From an uncultured Rhizobiaceae group bacterium (GTDB taxonomy: Bacteria; Pseudomonadota; Alphaproteobacteria; Rhizobiales; Rhizobiaceae), in assembly GCA_938010435.1 (NCBI GenBank), contig CALLUS010000013.1, positions 124,001 to 188,000 on the forward strand: a DNA stretch of 64,000 nucleotides, given 5' to 3'. The stretch's first letter is position 1. Every line of letters begins with the position of its first letter. Positions 28,601-38,140 of the stretch are shown in pieces. Both the position numbers and the translations under genes were made by a program. The notes below the pieces were generated by a model. It saw only the letters and a list, made by a program, of their open reading frames with translations, was not told where the DNA came from and did no database searches.

Positions 28601-29635
28601 CTACTTCTCGGTCAGTTTCAGTTCAATACGACGGTTCTTATCGCGTGCATCTTGTGTGTCCGCCAGATCAAGCGGTTGAAATTCGCCAAACCCAGCTGCC
28701 ACCAAACGGTTAGAAGGTACACCTTGTTCAATGAGATATTTGACAACAGATGTTGCACGGCCTGACGATAATTCCCAGTTGTCGCGATAACGGCCATTGC
28801 CTGCCAGAGGTATATTGTCAGTGTGTCCGTCAACACGAAGAACCCAATCAATTTCGTCCGGAATTTCGTTCCCGAGTTCCACCAACGCTTTGGCAAGTTT
28901 TGTCATTTCCCCAAGACCAGCCTGATTAAGTTGAGCACCGCCCGATGGAAACAGCACCTCAGATTGGAAAACAAAACGGTCGCCCACAACACGAATGTCT
29001 TCACGATTGCCGAGGATTTCGCGTAACCTTCCGAAGAAATCAGATCTGTAACGATTAAGCTCTTGAACCCTCTGAGCAAGCGCTACATTGAGCCGCTTTC
29101 CCAAATCCGCAATCTTTGTAGTGCTTTGTCTGTCTTTTTGCTCTGAGACATCCAGCGCGTCCTCCAGAGCCGCAATCTGTTTGCGAAGAGCGGAAATTTG
29201 TTGGTTCAACAATTGCACTTGGCTCAAAGCGCGATTACTGATTTTTTTCTCTTCATCCAGTGTTTGGGAAAGAGTCCCTGCTCTTTCTTCAGCTGCTCCA
29301 GCCGCACCAGCACCTTGGTCAAGCAAAGCTTGCAAACGCGAGCGTTCGGATTTTGAAGCATCTAAACTAGCAGCAAGTGTTTTCAATTGATCATCCAAAT
29401 CCTGTTTGGATGATTTTTCCAAAGCCAAGAGTTCAGTCAATTCATTTAACTGGCTATTCAATCTATTTAGGACAGTGTCTTTGCCGGAAATTTCCTGACT
29501 TAGTAAAAATTGTGCCAACACAAAAACAGACAACAAAAACATAATAGCAAGCAAAAGGGTGGATAACGCATCCACGAAGCCGGGCCAGTAATCAACTCCC
29601 GAACCACCACGCCGACGTGATCGTAACTTGCTCAT
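28601..29635 (-). CDS. OmpA/MotB-type peptidoglycan-binding protein with coiled coil
   Basis: Protein of 344 aa with one N-terminal membrane helix (about 20-43), a long coiled coil (about 50-190, rich in Leu, Lys, Glu, Gln), and a C-terminal OmpA-like domain: VDGHTDNIPLAGNGRYRDNWELSSGRA and NRRIELKL. It forms a pair with the MotA/ExbB-type gene upstream (gap 21 bases). The pair resembles MotAB-like energy-transducing complexes but is not with flagellar genes. It probably anchors a proton-channel complex to the cell wall. Confidence 0.85.
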   Translation of the reverse strand: MSKLRSRRRGGSGVDYWPGFVDALSTLLLAIMFLLSVFVLAQFLLSQEISGKDTVLNRLNSQLNELTELLALEKSSKQDLDDQLKTLAASLDASKSERSRLQALLDQGAGAAGAAEERAGTLSQTLDEEKKISNRALSQVQLLNQQISALRKQIAALEDALDVSEQKDRQSTTKIADLGKRLNVALAQRVQELNRYRSDFFGRLREILGNREDIRVVGDRFVFQSEVLFPSGGAQLNQAGLGEMTKLAKALVELGNEIPDEIDWVLRVDGHTDNIPLAGNGRYRDNWELSSGRATSVVKYLIEQGVPSNRLVAAGFGEFQPLDLADTQDARDKNRRIELKLTEK

Positions 29636-29656
29636 CTGCTAAACTTTCACCTGCAT

Positions 29657-30682
29657 CTAGAAGCCGTCCTTCGGTGTGTTCCGAGTGTTAGGTAATTTCT
29701 TAGATCCACCGGTTGCTGAGATATTCCTGTTTAGCTGTTCCAAAAGCTTTTTGACATCTTCTTGGTTCTTACCTTGGTCTTCCACCCAATCACGAATGAG
29801 TTGTTGCTCACTGCGCATGTGTTTGACCAAGCCTTGAATACCTTCTGCCAAAGAAGCCATTGCAGCTGTGGTGCGCGCGCCTCCACCACCTTCGCGAACT
29901 TGCGATGCAATACGCTCCATAGCTTCGGTCACATCCTGTCCACCTGCTGCTGCTTTGGCGAAATCTCCACTCATGTCGGTGACAGATGACAACCAATTTT
30001 CCAGTTCGAGATAGAATCGGTTTTGAGCTTGACCGGATTGTAGGTCTAAGAACCCAAGAACCAATGAACCGGCCAAACCAAACAAAGACGATGAAAACGC
30101 TGTACCCATGCCATCAAGCGGCGCCTTCAATCCGCCTTTAAGAGCATCAAGAACATCATTGGCATCACCCGAGCGTGGATCAAGAGAACCGATCGTGTCA
30201 CCGATTGAACCAATCGTTCCAAGCAACCCCCAGAACGTACCCAATAGACCTAGAAACACGAGAAGACTAATAAGATAGCGTGAAATATCACGGCGCTCAT
30301 CGAGCCGGTTTCCAATCGAATCCAGAATTGATTGGGTCGATCCGGTGGACAGCGCAACATCTCCGGTCTTGCCGCCCAAAAGGGTTTCCATGGGCGCCAA
30401 CAGAACGGGTTTGCGCTTACGCTCAGCTGCATCACCACGCCGAAATGAATTCACCCACGCAACTTCAGGCATGAGGCGGATCACCTGCATAAACGCCAGC
30501 AAAATGCCGACCGTCAAAACCCCAAGAATAAGGCCATTCAGCCCAGGGTTTGTAGAAAAAGCCGACCAGATTTGTCGATAAAGAATGAATGCTAAAAATC
30601 CAACCAGCACAGTGAAAATGAGCATGGAAAAAAGATAGACACGAGGGGACGATAGTTTGTGTGGATCATATTCCCGTGCCAT
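29657..30682 (-). CDS. MotA/TolQ/ExbB-type proton channel protein
   Basis: Inner-membrane protein of 341 aa. Two N-terminal helices (about 15-60) come before a cytoplasmic segment, then the conserved channel helices: ISLLVFLGLLGTFWGLLGTIGSI (near 138-160) and GMGTAFSSSLFGLAGSLVLGFLDL (near 195-220). The Gly/Thr-rich LLGTFWGLLGT stretch is diagnostic. Partner of the OmpA-type protein just downstream; together they probably use proton flow to work on the envelope. Confidence 0.85.
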   Translation of the reverse strand: MAREYDPHKLSSPRVYLFSMLIFTVLVGFLAFILYRQIWSAFSTNPGLNGLILGVLTVGILLAFMQVIRLMPEVAWVNSFRRGDAAERKRKPVLLAPMETLLGGKTGDVALSTGSTQSILDSIGNRLDERRDISRYLISLLVFLGLLGTFWGLLGTIGSIGDTIGSLDPRSGDANDVLDALKGGLKAPLDGMGTAFSSSLFGLAGSLVLGFLDLQSGQAQNRFYLELENWLSSVTDMSGDFAKAAAGGQDVTEAMERIASQVREGGGGARTTAAMASLAEGIQGLVKHMRSEQQLIRDWVEDQGKNQEDVKKLLEQLNRNISATGGSKKLPNTRNTPKDGF

Positions 30683-30888
30683 GCGTCACATCTCCCATAG
30701 CGCAATGAACCAATTTCAAAGCGCATGCTGTTAGGCCATTCATTAGAGTCTCAAATCACAGTTTTCCCAAACGGAAGCTCTGCAAATCACTCCGCCTGCA
30801 ATCTATGCTAATTTTTGGTGAGTTGAAAACAGTAATGCGTACAAATCGTGACGCAAGGGAACGTTCTGCGATTTCAAACAGAACGAGA

Positions 30889-31704
30889 CTAAGTTTTTGA
30901 GGTCCGCATGGCGTCGGGCAATGGCTGATTGATAATGCTGCGCAATTTAGCGTGAACAGCTTCGTTCCCTGCCACAACACGCCCGGATTCATACATAGAT
31001 GCCTTCGGATCAGGCTCGGTAGCAAAGCCCCCCGCTTCGCGTACCATAAGCAGACCAGCCGCCATATCCCAAGCCGCCAAACCAGACTCGAAATATCCGT
31101 CAAAACGACCCGCCGCCACATAAGCAAGATTCAGCGCCGCCGAACCCGTTGCACGCACACCAGCCACTTTGTTCATAATGTTTCTTTGATGAAACAGCGC
31201 CACACCGTGACCCCGTTTGTTAAGCGCAGGGATGCCGGTGGCAATCACGCATTCATCCATATCACTGCGCGCTGCAACGCGAAGACGACGGTCGTTTAAA
31301 AAAGCTCCACGTCCTTTTTCTGCGGTGAACAACTCTTCAGTTGCAGGATTGTAAATAACACCAGCAATCAACTGCCCATGGCTTTCCAGAGCAACCGATA
31401 CTGCAAAGTGAGGGTTTGAATGCAAGAAGTTGGTCGTGCCATCCAATGGATCAATGATCCAACGATGATCAGAACCGTTGTCAATCATCCCACCCTCTTC
31501 GAGTAAAAATGAATATCCCGGTCGCGCTTTGTTTAAAGCATCACGTAGTGTTTTTTCGGCTTTGATATCTGCTTCAGAAACAAAGTCGCCAGGGCCTTTG
31601 AGCGAAACCTGCAAGTTTTCAAGCTCGTTGAAATCGCGAGTCAGCGAACGTCCTGCCTTGGTTGCGGCGGCAACCATTACATTTATGAGGGCGGAACGGG
31701 CCAT
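30889..31704 (-). CDS. suhB: Inositol monophosphatase family protein (SuhB-type)
   Basis: Mg-dependent phosphatase of 271 aa. Metal ligands are seen in LLEEGG (Glu pair), IDPLDGTTNF and, near the C-terminus, AAWDMAAGLLMVREAGG. Could act on inositol-1-phosphate or related sugar phosphates. The 200-base gap after it contains only a 7-bp inverted repeat (CGTTCTG/CAGAACG, 30862-30885) without a T-tract. Followed upstream on the same strand by efp, an arrangement that is common in alphaproteobacteria. Confidence 0.92.
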   Translation of the reverse strand: MARSALINVMVAAATKAGRSLTRDFNELENLQVSLKGPGDFVSEADIKAEKTLRDALNKARPGYSFLLEEGGMIDNGSDHRWIIDPLDGTTNFLHSNPHFAVSVALESHGQLIAGVIYNPATEELFTAEKGRGAFLNDRRLRVAARSDMDECVIATGIPALNKRGHGVALFHQRNIMNKVAGVRATGSAALNLAYVAAGRFDGYFESGLAAWDMAAGLLMVREAGGFATEPDPKASMYESGRVVAGNEAVHAKLRSIINQPLPDAMRTSKT

Positions 31705-31739
31705 TGAAATTCCTATTGAGATAAGGGTTTAAAAAAGGT

Positions 31740-32306
31740 CTAGCTGTCAGCGCGACGGACATAAGTAATCTCGTTGGTTTCAACGATGATCTTTTCACCC
31801 GCTTCAATAAATGGAGGAACCATAACCTTGATTCCGTTGTCCATAACGGCAGGCTTGTAGGACGACGATACGGTTTGCCCCTTCACAACCGGATCAGCTT
31901 CAATGATTTCCAAAGTTACAAAGTCCGGAAGTCTCACACCAATCGGACGATCATCATACATCTCAACAATGATTTGCATCCCGTCCTGCAAGAATGCAGC
32001 GCGGTCGCCGACAAATTCAGTTTGAAGTTCAAGTTGCTCATACGTGGTCGTGTCCATAAAAACGAGCACCTCACCTTCTGCATAAAGATATTGAAAGTCT
32101 TTTTGCTCAAGACGAACTTTTTCAACAGTTTCTGACGCACGAAAGCGCTCATTTAATTTGGTTCCATCAATCAGGTTTTTCATTTCCACTTGATTGAATG
32201 CGCCACCTTTGCCCGGTTTCACAGCATTTGTTTTAACAGCCGCCCATAGGCCACCTTTGTGCTCAACCACATCGCCGGGTTTGATTTCATTACCATTGAT
32301 TTTCAT
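31740..32306 (-). CDS. efp: Translation elongation factor P
   Basis: Ribosome-associated factor of 188 aa that relieves stalling at proline stretches. Three beta-barrel domains of the usual total length. The tip loop that receives the lysine modification is VKPGKGGAF (Lys near residue 34). Other hallmarks are [12 protein letters not shown] and [11 protein letters not shown]. No epmA or epmB-type modification gene lies in the window. Confidence 0.95.
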   Translation of the reverse strand: MKINGNEIKPGDVVEHKGGLWAAVKTNAVKPGKGGAFNQVEMKNLIDGTKLNERFRASETVEKVRLEQKDFQYLYAEGEVLVFMDTTTYEQLELQTEFVGDRAAFLQDGMQIIVEMYDDRPIGVRLPDFVTLEIIEADPVVKGQTVSSSYKPAVMDNGIKVMVPPFIEAGEKIIVETNEITYVRRADS

Positions 32307-32416
32307 GGGCGTTGGCCTGTTTGTCTGTCAGAAATTAATTATCAGCGGTCTTGGGAATGATGTAGATTTCCATCACGAGTCCCGAAAGCTTCCTTGAACA
32401 CACTTTCGTCTTTGGT

Positions 32417-33478
32417 TCAAGAACCCGCGCGTTTTGTCAATCTATTGGCCAATTCAATTGCCCGCTGTTTGTTGATCTTCGACAGACTTGCAAACCTGCG
32501 ATCCATGACGCTGTCAGAAAAACCTGCGCGGCGGGCAACCACATGCCAAGCTCCAGCACGAACATCATCGACTTTCGTACCGATACCAAAGGAATACATG
32601 CGCGCAAGACGGTTTTGAGCGATCACATTTCCTTGGGATGCTGCACGTGCGAACCAAAACAATGCGCGTTGTTCACTTTTTTTACCGCCCCGGCCATTGG
32701 CATTCCAGATGCCCAATTCCACCTGCGCCGTATCGAAGCCGTTTTTCGCAGATTTTTCCAACCAGAAGCGCGCTTTTTCATCGTCGTTGAATGTAACACC
32801 TCGCGCCTCAGCATAGATATTGGACATTACATATTGCGCATCGGCCAATCCGGCCTCAGCTGCTTTTTCATACCAAGGGAATGCAGATTTAAAACCTGAC
32901 CAAGTGGGGCGTCTGGCTGTCATAATTTGCGCGAGGTTAAACTGAGCGCGCGCATGGCCGGTTTCAGCAGACTTTCGTAAATACCCTTCTCCCGCGGCCT
33001 TATCTTCTTTAACGGTCAATCCCCGCAACAACATGTTTCCATAAATAAACTGCGCTTCGCGATTACCGGCATTGGCCGCAAATTCATACCATTGAGCGGC
33101 CTTTTTACGGTTTCGCGCCACACCAAAACCATTCCAGTAAAGCTCACCAATGAGAGTTTGAGCGGCAGGATCACCGCTTTCGGCCAGTGGCAAAGCCATA
33201 TTGAGCGCCGTTAAATAATACCCGCGTTGATAAGCACCAAATGCCAATTCACCGGGTTTTGCAGGTCTGGTTTTGGTTTCAGCATCCACTATGTCAGATC
33301 CACGACCAGCTACAATCGGCCCATCTAATTTCGGACCTTTAAGAGGCTCTGTATATTCTTTGGTGGGCTTTGTTTGGCCATTCACCATCGATACAGCACC
33401 TAAACTCAGCATCCATGAAAGAATAGAAATGGTTGCAAGTTTACTTTTCGAAGATTTCAAATTGGGGAGCATGTTCAT
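32417..33478 (-). CDS. Sel1-repeat (SLR/TPR-like) exported protein
   Basis: Protein of about 353 aa with an N-terminal signal-like segment (SKLATISILSWMLSLGAVSMVNGQ). The rest consists of some seven Sel1 repeats with the AA.G...A...LG..Y..G pattern, for example YWNGFGVARNRKKAAQWYEFAANAGNREAQFIYG. Such repeats mediate protein-protein contacts, often in the periplasm in rhizobia (exopolysaccharide regulators ExoR/PodJ-type proteins). I prefer the ATG at 33478 or 33472; the frame to 33595 adds sequence lying within the thiE-like gene. Start overlaps the thiE-like gene by about 37 bases. Confidence 0.8.
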   Translation of the reverse strand: MNMLPNLKSSKSKLATISILSWMLSLGAVSMVNGQTKPTKEYTEPLKGPKLDGPIVAGRGSDIVDAETKTRPAKPGELAFGAYQRGYYLTALNMALPLAESGDPAAQTLIGELYWNGFGVARNRKKAAQWYEFAANAGNREAQFIYGNMLLRGLTVKEDKAAGEGYLRKSAETGHARAQFNLAQIMTARRPTWSGFKSAFPWYEKAAEAGLADAQYVMSNIYAEARGVTFNDDEKARFWLEKSAKNGFDTAQVELGIWNANGRGGKKSEQRALFWFARAASQGNVIAQNRLARMYSFGIGTKVDDVRAGAWHVVARRAGFSDSVMDRRFASLSKINKQRAIELANRLTKRAGS

Positions 33479-34157
33479 CCAGCAATCTATTAGCACTACG
33501 AATACGCTGCACAATTTCAGCTTCCGTAGCATGTCTTTCTTCGCTTGAGAAAATGGCTTTCTCAAGAGCAACAAAATCAGCCCCCGATCGGGCAACTTCG
33601 ATCACACTTTCCAATTTGGTTCCGCCGAGCAGGATACACGGAATTTCCACCATAGAAGACCACCAATTCGCCAAATCCACATTCTTAGGATGTGGTTCTG
33701 TACGAATATCTCCACCTGGTTTGCCAAACATCAAATAGTTCGGTTGCAATTCGCCAAGCACCAATGCGTTGTGGCGCGTTTTAACATTGCCAACACCCAC
33801 CATCATTTGCGGCGAATATTTTTCCATTGCGTCACGAACAGCATCCGGATCTTGGCCAAGTTGCAAACCATCAGCGCCAACTCTACCTGCAACGCGAGTC
33901 TGCCCAACAACAATTACAGCAATGCCATTATTCTGGGCAACACTAACAATTGGAGAGATCAAATCTTGAAACTCGACTTCGTCCAAATCATCTGCATCAA
34001 AAATAATGCTGGCTATGTCGCCTGACCTCAAAACCGATTCAGGGTTGCCCGCCAACAAAGACGCGTTTCCCCCGCTCACAACCAACACTAAACGGCACCG
34101 TGTCGAAGGGTCAATCACGGCGTCAGTTGATGATGTATCTGAAGACTTTTCTGACAT
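33441..34157 (-). CDS. thiE: Thiamine-phosphate synthase-like protein (ThiE/TenI family)
   Basis: TIM-barrel protein of about 238 aa. Matches to ThiE include GLQLGQDPDAV (about 130) and MVGVGNVKTRHNA, with GGTKLESVIEVARSGADFVAL toward the end. The ThiE loop that grips pyrophosphate is less typical than in E. coli, so a TenI-like or other role cannot be excluded. Start MSEKSS at 34157 is chosen because the longer frame adds a poorly conserved hydrophobic extension. No other thiamine gene is near. Confidence 0.7.
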   Translation of the reverse strand: MSEKSSDTSSTDAVIDPSTRCRLVLVVSGGNASLLAGNPESVLRSGDIASIIFDADDLDEVEFQDLISPIVSVAQNNGIAVIVVGQTRVAGRVGADGLQLGQDPDAVRDAMEKYSPQMMVGVGNVKTRHNALVLGELQPNYLMFGKPGGDIRTEPHPKNVDLANWWSSMVEIPCILLGGTKLESVIEVARSGADFVALEKAIFSSEERHATEAEIVQRIRSANRLLDEHAPQFEIFEK

Positions 34158-34290
34158 GAAAACGACATAAGCTGCCGTGACTGCAGACACAAGCCTTGCA
34201 ATCAATATCGATCTGTAAAGAAAATTAAATTAAACAGTCAGAAAACGCAGAGCAGTTCAATTTAACAACGCAATACTCGGGTTTCAGATG

Positions 34291-34458
34291 TTAATTGCCG
34301 TTTAAGCGGGCAATTTCGTCCTTCAAACGCAATTTCTGGCGCTTGAGTTCCAAAAACTCCACATCATTGGCCGATGGACTCGCTCGCAAACCAGCGAGTT
34401 GGTCCTCCAAAGACTGATGTTTTTGGTGAAGTTGTTGGATATGTGCATCGACAGACAT
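34291..34458 (-). CDS. Small YdcH-like protein (DUF465)
   Basis: Short coiled-coil protein of 55 aa: MSVDAHIQQLHQKHQ, then [32 protein letters not shown]. The pattern HxxLExxLxxL...VxxLKxxKLxLKDEIxRL is that of DUF465/YdcH. It has a good AGAGG site before the ATG at 34458. Divergent from a second DUF465 gene 133 bases away with the same KLRLKDEI motif. Function unknown. Confidence 0.8.
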   Translation of the reverse strand: MSVDAHIQQLHQKHQSLEDQLAGLRASPSANDVEFLELKRQKLRLKDEIARLNGN

Positions 34459-34591
34459 GAGCTACCTCTTGTTCGTGTTATCCCACATTCAAAAGGTGTC
34501 ACAGATCATCACGACTGTCGATATATAAACCACCATTGATTTTTCTATTGTGGAACAGTTAGAACCTCGGTTCCATTATGAAGGGATTGTT

Positions 34592-34798
34592 ATGGAAGAC
34601 GATCAAGACAGTGCTGAATTACGTGTAAGACTTGCCCGCTTGCAATTAGAGCATGATGACTACCATTCGGCCATTGAAGCTATGATTGCGCAAAAATGTG
34701 ATCCGCTGAAGGTTCAGCGTATGAAAAAGAAAAAGCTTCGTTTGAAAGACGAGATCATAAAACTCTCTTCACGGGTTATTCCGGATATCACAGCATGA
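34592..34798 (+). CDS. Second small YdcH-like protein (DUF465)
   Basis: Coiled-coil protein of 68 aa with [35 protein letters not shown]. The ATG at 34592 follows GAAGGG; a frame from 34550 adds 14 residues and has no site. The stop overlaps the purE start by 4 bases (34795-34798), so it is co-translated with purE. It is a diverged paralogue of the gene at 34291-34458. Confidence 0.8.
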   Translation: MEDDQDSAELRVRLARLQLEHDDYHSAIEAMIAQKCDPLKVQRMKKKKLRLKDEIIKLSSRVIPDITA

Positions 34799-35295
34799 GC
34801 GAAACAAAACAACCTCACAACGACGTAGCAATCGTGATGGGCAGTCAGTCTGACTGGGTCACGATGAAAAATACGGCTGATACATTGGACGCTCTTGGCG
34901 TTTCATACACGCCGAAAATCGTGTCCGCACATCGCACTCCTGATAGGCTGGTTAAATTTGCAAAATCAGCCCGCAACAACGGTTTCAAGGTCATCATTGC
35001 CGGTGCAGGTGGCGCGGCTCATCTTCCAGGTATGGTCGCTTCTATGACACCACTTCCGGTATTTGGTGTGCCCGTTCAATCTGCGGCTCTTTCTGGAAAT
35101 GACAGCCTTCTATCTATCGTACAAATGCCTGCCGGCATTCCTGTGGGAACACTGGCCATTGGTAAAGCGGGAGCGGTTAACGCGGCTCTTCTGGCTGCTG
35201 CTGTTTTGGCTCTGAGCAATGATAAATTGGCTCACAATCTGGATGCATGGCGCGAACAACAAAGCAACTCTGTTGCTGATGAACCCCATGACTGA
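34795..35295 (+). CDS. purE: N5-carboxyaminoimidazole ribonucleotide mutase PurE
   Basis: Purine biosynthesis enzyme of 166 aa converting N5-CAIR to CAIR. Conserved: [62 protein letters not shown]. The presence of purK directly after it confirms the bacterial class I route. Overlaps the purK start by 8 bases. Confidence 0.96.
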   Translation: MSETKQPHNDVAIVMGSQSDWVTMKNTADTLDALGVSYTPKIVSAHRTPDRLVKFAKSARNNGFKVIIAGAGGAAHLPGMVASMTPLPVFGVPVQSAALSGNDSLLSIVQMPAGIPVGTLAIGKAGAVNAALLAAAVLALSNDKLAHNLDAWREQQSNSVADEPHD

Positions 35296-36373
35296 ACACC
35301 TCCCCCTCCCTGTAAACGCAACCATTGGTATTCTTGGTGGTGGCCAACTTGCCCGCATGTTAGGGGCATCTGCAGCAAAATTGGGTTTCAGAACCATATT
35401 TTTAGAACCGGGAGAGAACGCGCCTGCAGCACAAACTTGTAACGCTCAAATCATAGCAGAATATGATGACGAATTAGCTTTGAAAAAATTGGCTGACCAG
35501 TGTGATGTTATCACCTACGAGTTTGAGAATGTGCCCGCATCTGCGGCTCAATTCATCACGAAAAACAACACTCTCTACCCGCCGGCAAAAGCGCTTGAAG
35601 TGTCTCAAGACAGGTTGTTGGAAAAGACATTTCTGCGCAGCAACGGCATTGAAGTTGCACCATTCGAAAACATCAAAACCGCACAAGATTTGATGCATGC
35701 TCTCAAAATTTTAAATGGCGGTGTTCTGAAAACCAGACGCTTTGGCTATGACGGCAAAGGACAACGTGTCTTCAAAGACGCCAAATGTGACAATCCAGAA
35801 GAGGTCATCGCAGAAATGGGTGGTGGCCCGTTTGTCCTGGAACAATTGATCGCTTTTAAAAGCGAATTCTCGATTATCGCCGCACGCAATATCAACGGAG
35901 AAGTTGTTACATTTGATCCTGCAACCAACATTCACGAAAATGGGATTTTACGACAATCGACCGTTCCAGCTTCCCTTGATACGGAAACGATCGAACGTGC
36001 GAAACGGATAGCGGAAAATACGCTGAATGCATTCGACTATGTTGGCGTGATCGGAATTGAATTTTTCGAGACTGATGCTGGTTTGTTGGTGAACGAATTT
36101 GCGCCGCGCGTTCATAACTCAGGCCATTGGACCGAAGAAGCATGCCCCACATCGCAGTTTGATCAACACATTAGAGCCATCACTGGCCTGCCATTAGGCT
36201 CAATTGAACGTCACCACGATTGCAAAATGATTAATTTGTTGGGCCGTGAAGTCGATGAGATCGCTCATCTACTGGAAAACTCCAATGTCAGCGTCACCCT
36301 CTATGGAAAGCTGGAGTCTCGTGAAGGTCGGAAAATGGGACATTTCACCGAGTTAACTGAACTCAAAAACTGA
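35288..36373 (+). CDS. purK: N5-carboxyaminoimidazole ribonucleotide synthase PurK
   Basis: ATP-grasp enzyme of about 361 aa carboxylating AIR with bicarbonate. N-terminal [14 protein letters not shown], central [17 protein letters not shown]-type ATP-grasp segment [15 protein letters not shown], and C-terminal [17 protein letters not shown]. Start at 35288 (MTEHLPLP) is normal for the family; the frame from 35219 lies inside purE. Two hairpins follow: TTGGCC/GGCCAA (36445-36464) and ATCGC-TTA-GCGAT (36479-36491); either may belong to the rpsU leader. Confidence 0.95.
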   Translation: MTEHLPLPVNATIGILGGGQLARMLGASAAKLGFRTIFLEPGENAPAAQTCNAQIIAEYDDELALKKLADQCDVITYEFENVPASAAQFITKNNTLYPPAKALEVSQDRLLEKTFLRSNGIEVAPFENIKTAQDLMHALKILNGGVLKTRRFGYDGKGQRVFKDAKCDNPEEVIAEMGGGPFVLEQLIAFKSEFSIIAARNINGEVVTFDPATNIHENGILRQSTVPASLDTETIERAKRIAENTLNAFDYVGVIGIEFFETDAGLLVNEFAPRVHNSGHWTEEACPTSQFDQHIRAITGLPLGSIERHHDCKMINLLGREVDEIAHLLENSNVSVTLYGKLESREGRKMGHFTELTELKN

Positions 36374-36551
36374 CTCCGATTTCTTATTGAAACAGCACTT
36401 AAGGCTGGACAACATTCAGTCTATTTGCTACCTGCACCTCACGATTGGCCTTGAGAAGGGCCAAATTGAAGGTTGAACATCGCTTAGCGATTCCTTTTTG
36501 GATAGACCTCTCTTCGCAAATTGATACAAACAAACCGAAACGGAAAAGCCC

Positions 36552-36776
36552 GTGCAAGTCGTCGTACGTGACAATAATGTTGAACAAGCCCTCCGCGCTC
36601 TGAAAAAGAAACTTCAGCGTGAAGGTGTATTCCGCGAAATGAAATTGCGGAACTTCTATGAGAAGCCATCTGAAAAACGCGCTCGCGAAAAAGCTGAAGC
36701 TGTTCGCCGTTCACGCAAACTGGCACGCAAGCGCGCACAACGCGAAGGCTTGATCCCGGGCAAAGCGCCTCGTTAA
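36552..36776 (+). CDS. rpsU: 30S ribosomal protein S21
   Basis: Basic protein of 74 aa: [31 protein letters not shown], then an Arg/Lys-rich helix ending GLIPGKAPR. It begins with GTG (36552). S21 of this length with the extended basic C-terminus is typical of alphaproteobacteria. It has its own terminator. Confidence 0.95.
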   Translation: MQVVVRDNNVEQALRALKKKLQREGVFREMKLRNFYEKPSEKRAREKAEAVRRSRKLARKRAQREGLIPGKAPR

Positions 36777-36827
36777 TCGCTTGAGACTTTCAACACCATG
36801 TTGATTGTCAGATAAATTTGGAAGTCA

Positions 36828-36860
36828 GGGTAATCAGCGGTTGCGGGTTGCCCTTTTTTT
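36828..36860 (+). terminator. Rho-independent terminator after rpsU
   Basis: GGGTAA (36828-36833) can pair with TTGCCC (36848-36853), followed by seven T. It is about 50 bases after the rpsU stop. The stem contains one G-T pair. Confidence 0.6.
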
Positions 36861-36939
36861 CGTTGAAGGTAGTCTTCATCCAATTGTAATCGCATTTTCA
36901 TGCAAGCTTGAACGAACGTGATATTAGGCTGGAACATAT

Positions 36940-37767
36940 ATGTTATCTCACCTCTCATTCATGAAGCTCGTGATCGGCACAGGCTTTATAGCTTTGTTAT
37001 TGGTATTATCTGGTTGCGTTCCTAACAGCCCCACTGCCGGACTGACATTTGAAAAAGATCAGGGGTCGTCCGAGAATATTGGATCTTTGACCAGCGTGGT
37101 GAATGCAAATCCAAGAGACCCCACCGGCTACAATATTCGTGGCAGTGCTTATGGACGCTCGGGTCAATTCTCCGCAGCACTGAACGATTTCAATACGGCA
37201 ATATCCCTGAACCGAAGCTACCATCAGGCTTACGCGAACAGAGGTTTAATCTACCGCCGTACGGGCAATCTCAATCAGGCATTAAAGGATTACAATTCAG
37301 CGTTGCAGATCAATCCGCAATATGCGGAAGCTTATATCGGACGCGGTGATGTTTATCGCGAAGGCAAGCGTTTAAGATCAGCAGTCAATGATTACGATCA
37401 GGCCATTCAATTGGGCACGACTGACCCTCGCGCATATCACAATCGCGGGTTGCTCTATCAGCAAAACAGAGATCACGTTCAGGCCATTGAAGATTTTTCA
37501 AAAGCAATCGCTTTAGCAGACCAAAAGCCTGAACCATATAATGCGCGCGGGCTGTCTTATTTGGCGACCAATGGTGAGCAAAATGCCCTCGACGATTTCA
37601 ATACCGCATTGAAATTAGATGGAAAATACGCAGAAGCTTGGACAAACCAAGCTCTCGTTTATGAACAACGCGGTGAGAAAAAGCGTGCATTCAAGTCGTT
37701 TGCACGTGCTATAGCACTCAATCCCAAATACACGCCTGCCCGCGAAGGCATGAGTAGAACGCGCTGA
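36940..37767 (+). CDS. TPR-repeat lipoprotein (NlpI-like)
   Basis: Lipoprotein of up to 275 aa: hydrophobic leader with lipobox LVLSGC, then six to seven TPR units such as AYANRGLIYRRTGNLNQALKDYNSAL and AYIGRGDVYREGKRLRSAVNDYDQAI. It should sit on the periplasmic face of a membrane and scaffold envelope enzymes. The frame begins at 36940; a second ATG at 36961 (MKLVIGTG) would give a cleaner signal peptide but lacks a ribosome binding site. Confidence 0.85.
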   Translation: MLSHLSFMKLVIGTGFIALLLVLSGCVPNSPTAGLTFEKDQGSSENIGSLTSVVNANPRDPTGYNIRGSAYGRSGQFSAALNDFNTAISLNRSYHQAYANRGLIYRRTGNLNQALKDYNSALQINPQYAEAYIGRGDVYREGKRLRSAVNDYDQAIQLGTTDPRAYHNRGLLYQQNRDHVQAIEDFSKAIALADQKPEPYNARGLSYLATNGEQNALDDFNTALKLDGKYAEAWTNQALVYEQRGEKKRAFKSFARAIALNPKYTPAREGMSRTR

Positions 37768-37823
37768 TCTTTAGAGCCTTAGATATTGTATAGATTAACT
37801 GCCTCTCGGCGGTTAAATCATAT

Positions 37824-38048
37824 TCAAGCAGCTATTTTGGCAACGACCATCAAAACGATGAACGACAAAACGCCACCGATAAATCCACCACCCATGAAGA
37901 AGCCAACAGCCATAGCAACCAAAAGTGCGATGTTGAACAAAACGCCCCATTTTGTCAGCCACAAGAACATAGAATACGTGTTCTCATGCTGCGGATAGTC
38001 CATCGGTGCGCCTTGATCGTGGTTCACGTCGTATGTTTGGTCAGCCAT
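37824..38048 (-). CDS. aa3-type cytochrome c oxidase subunit IV
   Basis: Small membrane protein of 74 aa with the family pattern MDYPQHENTYSMFLWLTKWG followed by one or two membrane helices, with GFFMGGGFIGG in between. It is the extra subunit seen with alphaproteobacterial aa3 oxidases. As is often the case, it stands apart from the main cox operon. A short gap on each side contains no other gene. Confidence 0.85.
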   Translation of the reverse strand: MADQTYDVNHDQGAPMDYPQHENTYSMFLWLTKWGVLFNIALLVAMAVGFFMGGGFIGGVLSFIVLMVVAKIAA

Positions 38049-38140
38049 ATCAACAAGCTCTTTTCTCGGCTCGGAAAATCAAATTCGAATAAGGATTACA
38101 CCACACTACAAACAAATGGCAAGGCATACACAGTCAGTTG

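Noticed and set aside
30862-30885. CGTTCTG/CAGAACG hairpin after suhB as a terminator
   Set aside because: No T-tract follows on the minus strand; kept only as a note in the suhB entry.
30756-31127. Minus-strand frame of 123 codons overlapping the suhB end
   Set aside because: Shadow of suhB in another frame with an atypical composition; only its tail lies in a real gap.
36773-36958. Minus-strand frame of 61 codons between rpsU and the TPR lipoprotein gene
   Set aside because: It lies over the rpsU terminator and the start of the lipoprotein gene, lacks a ribosome binding site and resembles no family I know.
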